Positions 1-8,144 are shown, numbered from the stretch's first letter. The stretch: DNA of 64,000 bases from Flavobacteriales bacterium (GCA_003499525.1 DNTB01000031.1:1-64000), one strand, 5' to 3'. Notes: generated by a model not told the origin, from the sequence alone. Made by a program: numbers and translations.

Positions 1-2
1 GC

Positions 3-467
3 TGGATCAGCCCGCTGATTCTCTATGCTGATGGAACTGTTGGTATAGGTTTTACCACTTCGTACAGCTCCGGAGAGTTAAAACCTCTAGGTTCCAGCGG
101 CACCAATAACGATAAGCTGGCCATCAAAGGAGATGTTTCCATTGTGGATAATAACCATGAAAGACAAATTAAGATGTATCAAGACGGCACGATGAAAGTT
201 CGAGAACTCTATGTGGTGGTGGAAACGGATCAAATAGCGGACTATGTATTCAAAGACGACTACGAGCTCATGAGCTTAAACGACCTCAAGCAATACATCA
301 ACAATAATGGTCATTTGCCCAATGTGCCATCTGCTGAGGAGTTTGGCGAGCGCGGGGAGATGAACCTCGGCGAGATGGACAACCTACTTCTTGAGAAGGT
401 AGAAGAACTAACCCTTTATATCCTTCAATTGGAAGAACGCATAGCCGAATTGGAATCTGGGGAATAA
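3..467 (+). CDS. C-terminal part of a tail-fibre-like surface protein (5' truncated)
   Basis: The reading frame is open from base 3 with no start, so the gene begins left of the window; an internal GTG at 144 is not needed. The visible part has a glycine/serine-rich stretch, then the pattern typical of Bacteroidota tail-fibre-like proteins: DYVFKDDYELMSL, YINNNGHLPNVPSAEEF, NLGEMDNLLLEKVEELTLY, and a terminal coiled coil (LQLEERIAELE). In this family the segment trimerises and ends a long repetitive secreted protein. The exact role is unknown. The next gene starts 36 bp downstream in the same direction, so the two may be co-transcribed. Confidence 0.75.
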   Translation, partial: WISPLILYADGTVGIGFTTSYSSGELKPLGSSGTNNDKLAIKGDVSIVDNNHERQIKMYQDGTMKVRELYVVVETDQIADYVFKDDYELMSLNDLKQYINNNGHLPNVPSAEEFGERGEMNLGEMDNLLLEKVEELTLYILQLEERIAELESGE

Positions 468-503
468 TTGAGTTAAATTCACCTTCAGAAAACGATTTGT
501 AGT

Positions 504-1346
504 ATGAAGAAGTATCGAATTCCTATAGTAGTACTTGCCGTTCTGGCGGCATTCAGCTTGCAAACGTGCAAGCATTGCAACGACCCCACCAACCCGGATT
601 GTGCGAATTATGACCCTTGTTGGGATCAAACTCAGGCAGATGCTAGTTTTACTATTTATGAGGTTTTGCAAGAAATGCCTATACAAAGGTTGAACGGGTT
701 TACAGGAGAGGATGCCGCCACCGATACCATTATAAATTGGAATACAGCACGATTTAAGGCCGATTTTGAAGCGGAATACTACGAATGGCGGGTAGGTGAT
801 GATCCTCGAGTATGGAATACGCGCGAGTTCACTTTGAAATTTCGAAGCATACCTACCTATTTTCCTGTTGAAGTAAGTCTCAAGGTGTACAAACCCACGA
901 ACAGAAGTTGTTTTCCGAATTCGAACGATACGGCTGAGTTTAGAAGAAGTATTGTAACTGTGCCTCAGGATAGTTCTTTGATGATTAACCGCTTTGAAGG
1001 CTATTTGGAAAGTGACCCGAACAGGTTGAATTTTTTTGAGCTTGAACCTGAACAGCATTCCTCTGGACGTGAAAGTTTTAGATTAAAGGGAATATTTCCT
1101 AAATGCTCTTTGAACCTTGAAGAAGGTCCTTCAACATATGCTTTCGGCTACCGCAGTGTATTCATTAGTACTCGAGGAATAGGCGTTGGGTGTTGCTTTC
1201 ACCTGAGTGGATATGGCGTTTTAAGTAATAATAATCGCTTTGAAATGGAAGTAGGAATGCTCCCTTTTAATCCCTCGGACTCGTGCTCGTCCAGTCTATT
1301 GAATGATCCTTATCTTAATGATGTTTTTACAGAAACTAATCAATGA
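504..1346 (+). CDS. Putative lipoprotein of unknown function
   Basis: A 280-residue protein with a short basic N-terminus, a hydrophobic stretch (IPIVVLAVLAAFSL) and a cysteine at about residue 22 in LQTC, a loose lipobox acceptable for Bacteroidota. A cysteine-rich segment follows (CKHCNDPTNPDC, then DPCW). No catalytic motif is recognisable. It probably sits in the envelope. Its stop overlaps the start of the following T9SS gene by 4 bp (ATGA), so the two are almost certainly translationally coupled and may work together at the cell surface. I do not recognise the family. Confidence 0.7.
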   Translation: MKKYRIPIVVLAVLAAFSLQTCKHCNDPTNPDCANYDPCWDQTQADASFTIYEVLQEMPIQRLNGFTGEDAATDTIINWNTARFKADFEAEYYEWRVGDDPRVWNTREFTLKFRSIPTYFPVEVSLKVYKPTNRSCFPNSNDTAEFRRSIVTVPQDSSLMINRFEGYLESDPNRLNFFELEPEQHSSGRESFRLKGIFPKCSLNLEEGPSTYAFGYRSVFISTRGIGVGCCFHLSGYGVLSNNNRFEMEVGMLPFNPSDSCSSSLLNDPYLNDVFTETNQ

Positions 1347-3760
1347 GCATGAAAACAATTTGTACCATTTTTTCTATCCTTTCATTGTTGACTTCTATGG
1401 TTGCACAACAAGTGCCTTGTCCCCCAACTGGGGTTACCACCAATCCTGATGCTCCGAGTAATGCTATTGCTCCTCAGAGCTTGCATCAAATGCATGAGAA
1501 TGATTTTTTTGACTGGAGAGAATTGGTTTATGATGTGCAGCTTGGCTCATCTTTACCACCGACGAGTATTATTAATCCCAATTACGATCCCAACGGTGCT
1601 ACCAATCATTTGAGTTTAAACCCGGATTATCTTCCAGAAGATGGTTGGGAGTTGCTCTATGTTGATTTGGGGTTGGACAGGGATGGCAACTGGAACCCGC
1701 AATCTTCAGCAGGTGATTTATACCTCATTCTCTACAATAAATATCGAGGCATCATACGTGTTTTTGTAGCCATAGTAGCGGCAGGACAAAACAGCATGGT
1801 GGAGATGCAATTGAAGATGTATGGAGGTAACAATACGGCCTTATTTGCCTCGATAGACAAAGTACAACAGCCGTTGCGATATTTTGATCCGACCAACATT
1901 GCTTCGAATACGCAACTGTTTTCGAACAATGCTACCAATTCTCCCAACTGGTTTTATGCGGACTTTCCTGTGAATTACGACCCCTGTACGTGTGAAGACT
2001 ACGAAAACACGGTCCCCAGTATGTTTGAGTTTAAAGCAAAACTCCATAGTGAAGGAAATATCACCTTGATAGGAGAGAGTTCAGGAACCTTAAAAATGAT
2101 AGAAAAAACAGCGGGGGGCAGCACACAGTCCAGTTGGGATAAATTCTATGGGACGACGAAAGAAGTTCAGGGCAGTATTGCAGCCGGTAGAAAAGGGTTT
2201 AAAGATTTTGATGCTTTCAAGGCAGACCTCAAGAACACCGCGGATAACAGTGGCAGCAGTAATAAAGCAGATGTGAAAGCCGCGATTGATAATTTGACTG
2301 GTTTTTTGACCGATGAAATCCCCGCATTAGGAGTTGTACCCTATGTTTCGGAAGCACTGGCATTGATTGATTTTTTTACCGGTGGTGGAAAAAAAAGTGG
2401 GCCTCAAGAGGTAATCTTTCCACCAATGTCCATACAGCTGGAGCACAGATTTACTGGGTCTTTGACGCTTGCTTCAAATTACATCGACCGTTCTATCTAC
2501 ACGCCCGGATCAAGTTTTACTCCACAGAATACAAATGCATTAGGCCAGCCTCTCCCGAACGGGGATCCTCGCTATCCCATATACAATGAAATATTGGGGG
2601 TTTACACCTTATTGGATAAGCCGAAAGTTGATATGTATACGGGATTGACATATCTTGAACAAGAAGAAGATTACCAACAAGGAGACCCTCCACAATTTAG
2701 GGTTGTAGAATCAAGGTCAAGGAAATGGTTTAAAATAGATCAACAGAGCATAAAGATTGCCGTGAACCCAGCTTCTCTATTGACCTTGGAAGAAACCTAT
2801 TGCCAACTCAATGTAACAGATACAATACGAGATTTAATAACCACGACAAGCGGAGGAATCATTGTTAACGACTCGCTATGGACTTCTAACCTTTTGCCTT
2901 TGCCCTGTATCGACAATAACGCAGTCATAATTGATGAAAAAAAGTTATCAGAACCTTCTGATTTGGATATAAACGGGTTGAGTCTTTCATTAGTACTTGT
3001 CTTCAGAAATGCAAATGGAGATAAATTCCTCCATAAAAGCACCTGGGCAGTTGAATTCAATCAGATATATCCCTATGGAACTAGTCCAGGCTTTGTTGGT
3101 CATCCTAAAACATGGTGGAATTGGTTTGATCATCCACAATTCGCACAACAGGATATTGGATTTCTAAATGCCGATGAGGATTTGTTAGTAAGTAATTCCA
3201 CCGTCGATCAAGATATTAGTGCATTCCAGACTATTACCATTGAAAACAGTACCATAAAAAGTAACTCAAGCAGCACTCGTACCAGAGTACTCGCAGGGAA
3301 CAGTATTGAAGTCCTTCCGGGTTCTGAGATTTTACCTAATACAGTTTTAGAGGTTAGCAGTGTGGGTTCTAATTGTGATGCACCCATTGCCATTGCTTCG
3401 ATGAGCGACATCGAAAGTGTATGTATTGGAAATGAGTATAAAAGTCGAAATCAATACGTAGCCAAACGAAAGTTGGAACCTGAAATCCATGACCCTGCTG
3501 ATACACAAATGAGGTTTTGGTTATTTCCCAACCCGACTAACGGCCATACCACTATTCGCTGGAGCAGTGCAGAAATCAACGATCAAAGCGTTTGGGTATC
3601 GGTGGTAGATATAAGTGGAACAGAAGTGGTCAGCCGCAAAGTTGCCGTTACTGATGAACGCATGCAGTTCGATCTAAGCGACCTCTCGAATGGAGTGTAC
3701 ATGGTGCAGCTCAAAACTGAATCAGGCTATACCGGCATTCGGAAGTTGGTGAAGCAGTAA
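1343..3760 (+). CDS. Large secreted protein with T9SS type-A sorting domain
   Basis: An 805-residue protein. A signal peptide occupies roughly residues 1-21 (hydrophobic core ending MVAQQ). The last ~80 residues form a type IX secretion C-terminal domain: FWLFPNPTNGHTTIRW at its start, then VVDISGTEVVSR, DLSDLSNGVYMVQLKT and the terminal RKLVKQ. This predicts export by Sec, then by T9SS, with attachment to the surface or release. The ~700 residues in between match no fold I recognise; a segment near residue 330 (VPYVSEALALIDFFTGGGKK) is unusually hydrophobic. Coupled to the upstream lipoprotein. An alternative start two codons in (ATGAAAAC) would suit the signal peptide equally well. Confidence 0.8.
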   Translation: MSMKTICTIFSILSLLTSMVAQQVPCPPTGVTTNPDAPSNAIAPQSLHQMHENDFFDWRELVYDVQLGSSLPPTSIINPNYDPNGATNHLSLNPDYLPEDGWELLYVDLGLDRDGNWNPQSSAGDLYLILYNKYRGIIRVFVAIVAAGQNSMVEMQLKMYGGNNTALFASIDKVQQPLRYFDPTNIASNTQLFSNNATNSPNWFYADFPVNYDPCTCEDYENTVPSMFEFKAKLHSEGNITLIGESSGTLKMIEKTAGGSTQSSWDKFYGTTKEVQGSIAAGRKGFKDFDAFKADLKNTADNSGSSNKADVKAAIDNLTGFLTDEIPALGVVPYVSEALALIDFFTGGGKKSGPQEVIFPPMSIQLEHRFTGSLTLASNYIDRSIYTPGSSFTPQNTNALGQPLPNGDPRYPIYNEILGVYTLLDKPKVDMYTGLTYLEQEEDYQQGDPPQFRVVESRSRKWFKIDQQSIKIAVNPASLLTLEETYCQLNVTDTIRDLITTTSGGIIVNDSLWTSNLLPLPCIDNNAVIIDEKKLSEPSDLDINGLSLSLVLVFRNANGDKFLHKSTWAVEFNQIYPYGTSPGFVGHPKTWWNWFDHPQFAQQDIGFLNADEDLLVSNSTVDQDISAFQTITIENSTIKSNSSSTRTRVLAGNSIEVLPGSEILPNTVLEVSSVGSNCDAPIAIASMSDIESVCIGNEYKSRNQYVAKRKLEPEIHDPADTQMRFWLFPNPTNGHTTIRWSSAEINDQSVWVSVVDISGTEVVSRKVAVTDERMQFDLSDLSNGVYMVQLKTESGYTGIRKLVKQ

Positions 3761-3764
3761 GGTT

Positions 3765-3832
3765 TTAGAGTTTCGAGTTCGGAGTTTTTTAGTTCAGAGT
3801 TGAAAGTTCAAAGTTCGGAGATACGAGTTTGT
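3765..3832 (+). repeat. Imperfect tandem repeat built on GTTCGGAG/GTTCAAAG
   Basis: About seven degenerate copies of a ~9-10 bp unit (GAGTTTC, GAGTTCGGA, GTTCAGA, GTTGAAA, GTTCAAA, GTTCGGA). It directly follows the stop codon of the T9SS gene. It is non-coding. Such decaying runs are common in Bacteroidota intergenic DNA and mark recombination-prone spots; no function can be claimed. Confidence 0.5.
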
Positions 3833-3860
3833 AGTGATCTATTTACTAAAATGTGATTTT

Positions 3861-3911
3861 ACCAGTTATCTGGAAAAGTGTACCAGTTATAGAATGACTC
3901 TTGCCAGTTAC
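3861..3911 (+). promoter_or_regulatory. Three CCAGTTA boxes at exact 21-bp period (LytTR-like site array)
   Basis: CCAGTTA occurs at 3862-3868, 3883-3889 and 3904-3910, each start exactly 21 bp after the last, with A/G before and T/C after. Nine-bp boxes separated by 12 bp are the layout bound by LytTR-type response regulators such as AgrA (consensus near ACAGTTA). The array ends 20 bp upstream of a promoter-like TTTG, a position suitable for an activator. The regulator itself is not in the window. Confidence 0.5.
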
Positions 3912-3929
3912 CGATTCTTTTAACAAAAG

Positions 3930-3961
3930 TTTGCATTTGTGACGTACATCACATAAACTTG
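3930..3961 (+). promoter_or_regulatory. Candidate Bacteroidota promoter for the metalloprotease gene
   Basis: TTTG at 3930-3933 and TAAACTTG at 3954-3961 (one mismatch to TAnnTTTG) are 20 bp apart, fitting the Bacteroidota sigma factor consensus. The start of transcription would be near 3968, leaving about 18 bp of leader before the ATG at 3986. The spacing to the CCAGTTA array and to the ATG supports the assignment. Confidence 0.5.
3938..3953. promoter_or_regulatory. TGTGA-N6-TCACA palindrome, CRP/FNR-family-like site
   Basis: Both half-sites TGTGA and TCACA are perfect, with six bases (CGTACA) between them, the classical CRP arrangement. It lies between the two promoter elements, where binding would be expected to repress. 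CRP/FNR relatives are common in Bacteroidota, but which one would bind is unknown. Confidence 0.4.
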
Positions 3962-3985
3962 CTTCAAACAATTCAAACTAATATC

Positions 3986-4602
3986 ATGCTACGATCTCTC
4001 TCTCTCTCTCTCTCTCTCTGGTTTTATTGACGTTTAGCGGCTTTTATACTGAAGGCGCAACAATTAATGTATCCTTTGTAAACACAGCTTATGGGAGTTG
4101 GACTACTCAGGCTAAAGATGCATTTAACCATGCAATGAATGTTTGGGGCAACACAATTGTGAGCAGTCAAGTTATCAATGTGCGTGCAACTTATGAAGAC
4201 CTTGCTGCCAAGGAGAACAATTTATCCTACAAGGGAGTCTTAGGGTATGCGAGACCATCAACTTCTATTGGAAATTTCACGAGTTCTGACCCGCGATATG
4301 ATGCAAGTTATTACTATGCTATTGCGCTTGCCGAAAAACTTGCAGTGAAAGATTTTTCTGGATTTAGTTTTGAAATAGAGACTTCTTTTAACTCAAACGG
4401 AAATTTTACATGGTACTTTGGAACTGATGGTAATGTTCCATCAAATGAATTTGATTTCGTAACTGTTGTTCTGCACGAAATAGCTCATGGACTGGGTTTT
4501 TCGACAAATACTGCATTAACTGACATTTTCTCACCCGGTACTTTTTATGCTGGTTGGACTACTGACCTTGTTATCTTTGACAAATATATTGAAGACGCAT
4601 AA
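3986..4602 (+). pseudogene. T9SS-secreted zinc metalloprotease, N-terminal part, frame-disrupted at a CT tract
   Basis: The ATG at 3986 enters a (TC)12 tract and, in the present frame, stops after 14 codons at 4028 (TGA). The downstream frame, open through 4027-4602, codes for the protease. Removing one CT unit joins them and gives a good signal peptide (MLRSLSLSLSLVLLTFSGFY, then TEGA). The protease part has VVLHEIAHGLGF, the HExxH zinc site of metzincin-like enzymes, about residue 150 of the open segment. The position expected for a third histidine ligand (HExxHxxGxxH) is threonine. The segment ends at an in-frame TAA (4600-4602), and the same frame continues to 5181. It is either a phase-off gene with a nonsense mutation or a decaying gene. 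Confidence 0.7.
3995..4019 (+). repeat. (TC)12 dinucleotide tract inside signal-peptide codons
   Basis: Twenty-five bases of uninterrupted TC repeat, 9 bp after the ATG at 3986. It encodes alternating Leu-Ser, acceptable in a signal peptide core in either of two frames. A change by one unit moves the downstream frame, the hallmark of a phase-variable contingency locus. Eleven or fourteen units would put the ATG in frame with the protease; twelve, as read here, does not. Confidence 0.8.
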
Positions 4603-5181
4603 GGCGTTAGACCAATTGATTTAATTACTCCACCAGTACATAATTTTGATCAAGTTTCAACAGATTATTTAACGAGTAATGCGCTCTATTTTGTTGGTAG
4701 TCAGGCGACTTCAGCAAATTCTAATTTGACTCCAGCCCTTTATGCTCCCAGTCCTTATGAGAATGGCTCTAGCATAGCTCATTTTGATGAGAATTTGTGG
4801 TCCAATCCGGTAAATAATGATAACCTAATGACCCCTTATACATACCCTGGTGAACACCATCACACACCGGGGAATACTGGTCTTGGTTTAATGAAGGATA
4901 TTGGCTGGGATGGCAGTATCTATTACAGTTTTATAAATATTGATAAAACTAAAGTTGAAATATTTCCGAATCCCTGCGAAAGCATGGTCAGTATTATTTC
5001 TGAAGATTCCGGAAGATATCAATTCGAGGTGTATAATATTTATGGTCAAAAAGTAAAATCGGAAAAGGCCATAAGTGGAATCACGAAAATTGATATGAGC
5101 AACTTGGACTCCGGAGTTTATATTTTCAACTTGACAAGCGGAAATGAGACCAGTATAAGTACACGTGTAATAAAAAGATAG
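4603..5181 (+). pseudogene. T9SS-secreted metalloprotease, C-terminal part with sorting domain
   Basis: Continuation, in the same frame, of the protease reading frame beyond the TAA at 4600-4602; an internal ATG-like start is not required. Codons right after the stop read GVRPIDLITPP, which joins smoothly to the preceding FDKYIEDA. The segment holds the C-terminal half of the catalytic region (YENGSSIAHFDENLWSNP, LMTPYTYPGEHHHTPG, GLGLMKDIGWD; the last pattern is typical for these proteases). A T9SS type-A domain follows: VEIFPNPCESMVSII, VYNIYGQKVKSEK, MSNLDSGVYIFNL, VIKR. A single CAA to TAA change would explain the break. If an internal start were used, the product would lack the zinc site. 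Confidence 0.7.
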
Positions 5182-6438
5182 ATGAGAAAAATTGGTACTA
5201 TGGCAATTGCACTTTTTACAATAGTGTATGCTGAAGGACAGGAAGTTTTATTTGAATCATATGTAACTGTTGATGGAAATTATAGTTTTAATAATGCTTC
5301 TGTAATCAAGGTTTCAGAAGATGAAGAATTTGTAAATATTGCTGCAAGCCTTTCGTTTTTTATTGATGAGTCCTCCGCTGTATGTGGACAAAAAACAAGC
5401 AATCAATACGTTTATTTAGCATTTACTTCTGTTGGAAGTATTGGTAGTATTCAATGGGCGGATAATTCTGCACTTACTTCTGGTATTCGATCCTTCAGAT
5501 TATTACCCGACATAAATTCAGGTTTGACAGTAATGGCCTCGTTTCCTGATATTAACAGGTCATTTACTGGAGACTTCCATTCACAATCCGATTGTTATAG
5601 GATTGGAATAGGCAATGCTGTTCTTTTTAATGATACTAATTTTGAATATAGAGTTGATGAGTATTGTAATCCTGTAAATTCAATTGACATATTTGAAGAA
5701 GTTGAAAATCAATATGTAGGGATTACATCAAACTTCAACTCATCAAATGTACATGTCTGGGATAAGGAGACATTGAACAAAGTAACTGTCTGGCAATTTC
5801 CATGGACTCCATCATTAGCTTTTATAGACGTTATGAATAAGCAGATATATTCTGTTCAGAATTATAGTCAAGGGAGCCAATACTATTCATGCAATGTTCA
5901 ATCTTGGAATGTTTCGGGCCAGCTGGAAACAACTACTCAATTGAAATCAAATATAACGAGCTATCCAAGCGTAATTGTTTCAAAATCAAGAAATTACTAT
6001 TTATACACTAAAGGGTCGAAAGAAGAGAACTCTATAATTGAAGTTTTTTCCAGAGAAGGAGATTTAATCGGAAGTGATGAAGTTGATGGACAAATTAATA
6101 TAATCAAAAGTTTATCAGACGATAGACTCATGGTTCTTGTTTCACATTTGAATGAAAGGGGTGAAAATGTATTGGAGTTGATCTTCTATACAAGCGAATT
6201 GAATGCACGGAGTCGATTAAATCTCGGCATGAGTAATTCTATACCAAGCCAAATGTTTGTTAATCAGGATGAAAGCGAAGCTATAATTACAGGAATTGTC
6301 CATACAGATATAGGTCCTGATGCAAGTAAACGTGAGAAGAACAAATTAATGCTCGTTCTAATTGATCTAACAGATATGGATGAATCGACACAATCAGGAA
6401 CAACATTGATTAAACAGCTCGAAATTAGCAAAGATTAA
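5182..6438 (+). CDS. Secreted protein of unknown function, beta-propeller-like
   Basis: Starts on the base after the protease stop codon (TAG directly followed by ATG), so it is probably co-transcribed. A 418-residue protein with a short signal peptide (KIGTMAIALFTIVYAEGQ). The middle part alternates short strands with WDKETLNKVTVW, SWNVSGQLETT, VFSREGDLIGSDEV and SELNARSRL. This resembles repeated blades of a beta-propeller, but I cannot assign a named family. No T9SS domain is visible at the C-terminus, unlike its neighbours. AT-rich codon use resembles the broken protease and differs from genes after 8.8 kb, suggesting the two arrived together. Confidence 0.6.
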   Translation: MRKIGTMAIALFTIVYAEGQEVLFESYVTVDGNYSFNNASVIKVSEDEEFVNIAASLSFFIDESSAVCGQKTSNQYVYLAFTSVGSIGSIQWADNSALTSGIRSFRLLPDINSGLTVMASFPDINRSFTGDFHSQSDCYRIGIGNAVLFNDTNFEYRVDEYCNPVNSIDIFEEVENQYVGITSNFNSSNVHVWDKETLNKVTVWQFPWTPSLAFIDVMNKQIYSVQNYSQGSQYYSCNVQSWNVSGQLETTTQLKSNITSYPSVIVSKSRNYYLYTKGSKEENSIIEVFSREGDLIGSDEVDGQINIIKSLSDDRLMVLVSHLNERGENVLELIFYTSELNARSRLNLGMSNSIPSQMFVNQDESEAIITGIVHTDIGPDASKREKNKLMLVLIDLTDMDESTQSGTTLIKQLEISKD

Positions 6439-6450
6439 AACCTAACTTTT

Positions 6451-6698
6451 ATGTCTGGAACTGTATCTAACTCTGGCTCTTCGCAGACTTTCAGTGATAA
6501 AGTGTGCAGCTTGAGAATGCAACTTCAGCTTATGTTATGATACTCAACCAGACCGCAACATTTTCCAATAATTATATCCTGGATGTGCAACAGACCAGTA
6601 CATGGCTCGATTTATCTTCCTACCCTGCCGGGGCCTATACCCTGATTCTGATTTGTGATGGAATGGCCGTGGATGCTAAAAACCTGATTATTAATTAA
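6451..6698 (+). pseudogene. Frameshifted remnant of a short DUF3244/T9SS-like C-terminal domain
   Basis: The ATG at 6451 opens a frame reading MSGTVSNSGSSQTFSDKV, which runs out of frame at GTGTG (6502-6506). The next frame over, open from 6504, continues QLENATSAYVMILNQ, then TWLDLSSYPAGAYTLILICDG and KNLIIN. Dropping one TG restores DKV-QLENATSAYV as one continuous beta-rich domain. The pattern (ATSAYVMILN, LSSYPAGAYTLIL) resembles the DUF3244 and T9SS C-terminal fold. It looks like a gene tail that has lost its front; no signal peptide is present. Confidence 0.5.
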
Positions 6699-6702
6699 CT
6701 TT

Positions 6703-7635
6703 ATGATTCTTATGACGTCTCTAAATCGTTCTTACCAAAATATAGGCTTATTGCTGACCTTGCTTTTGATTATGGTATTTGAGGGAAGACCTCAATATCA
6801 ATCCATTTTTGGTGCATCAGAGACTTCCTGGAATCAACTTAAAGGAAATTTGGGGGGCTCTGGAACAGACTCGCTTGCAGTGGGTTTTGATACAACGATA
6901 AACGGCAAGCTCTATAAAAATGTGAAGTATTACGACATTACAGCGTATCCTGCCCAACCCTTAACTACGATGGAAGGGTTTATAAGGGAAGATATCCTCA
7001 CCGGCAGAGTTTGGTATTTTACTTCGATGGATACCGCTGAAGCCCTCATCATGGACCTGAGTTTAACCGTTGGGGATTCCTTTTTTGTGGGAGGGGTGTG
7101 GAATTCAAATGTGGGGTATCATTTTGTTGATTCCGTGTGGATCAATGCAGGTAAAAAGTATATAAGGGTTGATGTGGAAATCAACCCGAATACTGGGGGC
7201 AACAATAGTGAAAAACTCACCTTTATTGAAGGAATAGGAACCAACATTGGAATAGGATATCAGGATATGTATTATATCCATAACTTTCCATATCTACTTT
7301 GTTCCTTTAAAGATGGGGGTACGGTTTATCAGAATACTCACCCGGCATTTTTGGGCATTTGCAGATATTCAACCGTAGGGTTGCCCAATACCGTCGCTTC
7401 ATCAGAGGGGATAATGATTTATCCTATTCCTACGGATAACTCTTTTCAACTGAGTTTTTCGAATCACAATTTGCAAGTTGATCGATTAGAATTGCTGAGC
7501 ATCAATGGGAAAAACGTTCGTTCATTCGAGAAGAATGAAACTACATTAAATATCGAAGGGATTTCTCCCGGAATATACTTTCTAAGTGTTTCGACGAATA
7601 AGGGTATTCGCATTGAAAAAGTTGTAATTCGCTGA
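6703..7635 (+). CDS. T9SS type-A sorted secreted protein
   Basis: A 310-residue protein with a hydrophobic N-terminal export signal (GLLLTLLLIMVFEG) and a C-terminal T9SS domain from about residue 236: MIYPIPTDNSFQLSF, LELLSINGKNVRSFEK, IEGISPGIYFLSV, IEKVVIR. The central part (FIREDILTGRVWYF, MDLSLTVGDSFFVGG, EGIGTNIG) is the pattern seen in many short T9SS cargo proteins of Bacteroidota with no assigned activity. The start is uncertain: ATGs lie at 6703 and 6712. Its 3' end is duplicated about 1.1 kb downstream. Confidence 0.75.
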   Translation: MILMTSLNRSYQNIGLLLTLLLIMVFEGRPQYQSIFGASETSWNQLKGNLGGSGTDSLAVGFDTTINGKLYKNVKYYDITAYPAQPLTTMEGFIREDILTGRVWYFTSMDTAEALIMDLSLTVGDSFFVGGVWNSNVGYHFVDSVWINAGKKYIRVDVEINPNTGGNNSEKLTFIEGIGTNIGIGYQDMYYIHNFPYLLCSFKDGGTVYQNTHPAFLGICRYSTVGLPNTVASSEGIMIYPIPTDNSFQLSFSNHNLQVDRLELLSINGKNVRSFEKNETTLNIEGISPGIYFLSVSTNKGIRIEKVVIR

Positions 7636-7675
7636 GATAAGAAGTAAATCTGTCTTGCTGATCGGAGAAGGACCG
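7386..7675 (+). repeat. Direct repeat copy 1: T9SS C-terminal coding segment plus 3' flank
   Basis: From about 7386 to 7675 the sequence matches 8532-8820 closely (by eye roughly 85-90 percent), covering the sorting domain codons and ~40 bp past the stop (GATAAGAAG, AATCTGTCTTGCTGAT, GGAGAAGGACCG). The copies flank the toxin-antitoxin pair. Partial duplication of the 3' end of the secreted-protein gene is the simplest explanation. Confidence 0.7.
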
Positions 7676-7756
7676 CAACCTATGTTGTAGTGTTTTGCAG
7701 TGAAGGTTTGTTTGAAACAACATTTTGGTATCCTGCAACTTAGTATTTAAGCCAAC

Positions 7757-7775
7757 GGCGAGATGCTGGGTTGCT
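7757..7775 (+). repeat. Left copy of a 19-bp direct repeat flanking the TA pair
   Basis: GGCGAGATGCTGGGTTGCT here and GGCGAGGTGCAGGGCTGCT at 8512-8530 differ at three of 19 positions. The two copies bracket the antitoxin and toxin genes at a distance of 755 bp. Flanking bases (AAGCCAAC, AGACCGAT) are weakly related too. They could mark an inserted cassette. Confidence 0.45.
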
Positions 7776-7910
7776 ATTGCAAATGCCAACCAACAACACA
7801 GGCTTGTTTATAGGTCAAGTGGTGGGACAATTAATCCACCTGATGGTGCTTTTCTTTTAAAATACAATATTCAAAGTAATTTAGCCATTGAACTCGATAA
7901 TACAAGTGTC

Positions 7911-8144
7911 ATGAATATTCAAGCAGAAAAAGCGATGATCATAGAGCAGTTTAGGCAGGTAAACGACATAAACCTGATATATGCCATTAAGAACATGCTC
8001 GATTATGCTTTGAAAAAAGAACAAGAAAATATTGAAGTTCCAGAAACCCACCAAAAACTGGTAATGGAACGTTTTGATAAGGTGCGAAAAGACCCCGACA
8101 GGCTTTTAGATTGGGACGAAGCTAAAAAAACGCTCAAAGCCTAA
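7911..8144 (+). CDS. Antitoxin of a RelE/ParE-type toxin-antitoxin pair
   Basis: A 77-residue protein. The open frame extends further upstream, but the ATG at 7911 gives the usual compact antitoxin: an N-terminal helical part (NIQAEKAMIIEQFRQV), then a helical stretch ending in the acidic-basic tail ERFDKVRKDPDRLLDWDEAKKTL. This resembles the addiction-module component family (TIGR02574-like) that pairs with RelE/ParE toxins. Its stop overlaps the toxin start (TAATG), the usual arrangement. Such antitoxins neutralise the toxin and normally repress their own promoter together with it. The pair sits between duplicated gene ends, which suggests recent acquisition. Confidence 0.75.
   Translation: MNIQAEKAMIIEQFRQVNDINLIYAIKNMLDYALKKEQENIEVPETHQKLVMERFDKVRKDPDRLLDWDEAKKTLKA

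Noticed and set aside
408..1058. 216-residue open frame on the minus strand opposite the lipoprotein gene
   Set aside because: Opposite a real gene, no signal or known motif, and basic low-complexity composition; a shadow frame.
7725..7910. Longer N-terminus for the antitoxin
   Set aside because: The upstream 62 codons contain repeat sequence (7757-7775) and do not fit antitoxin length; the ATG at 7911 is preferred.
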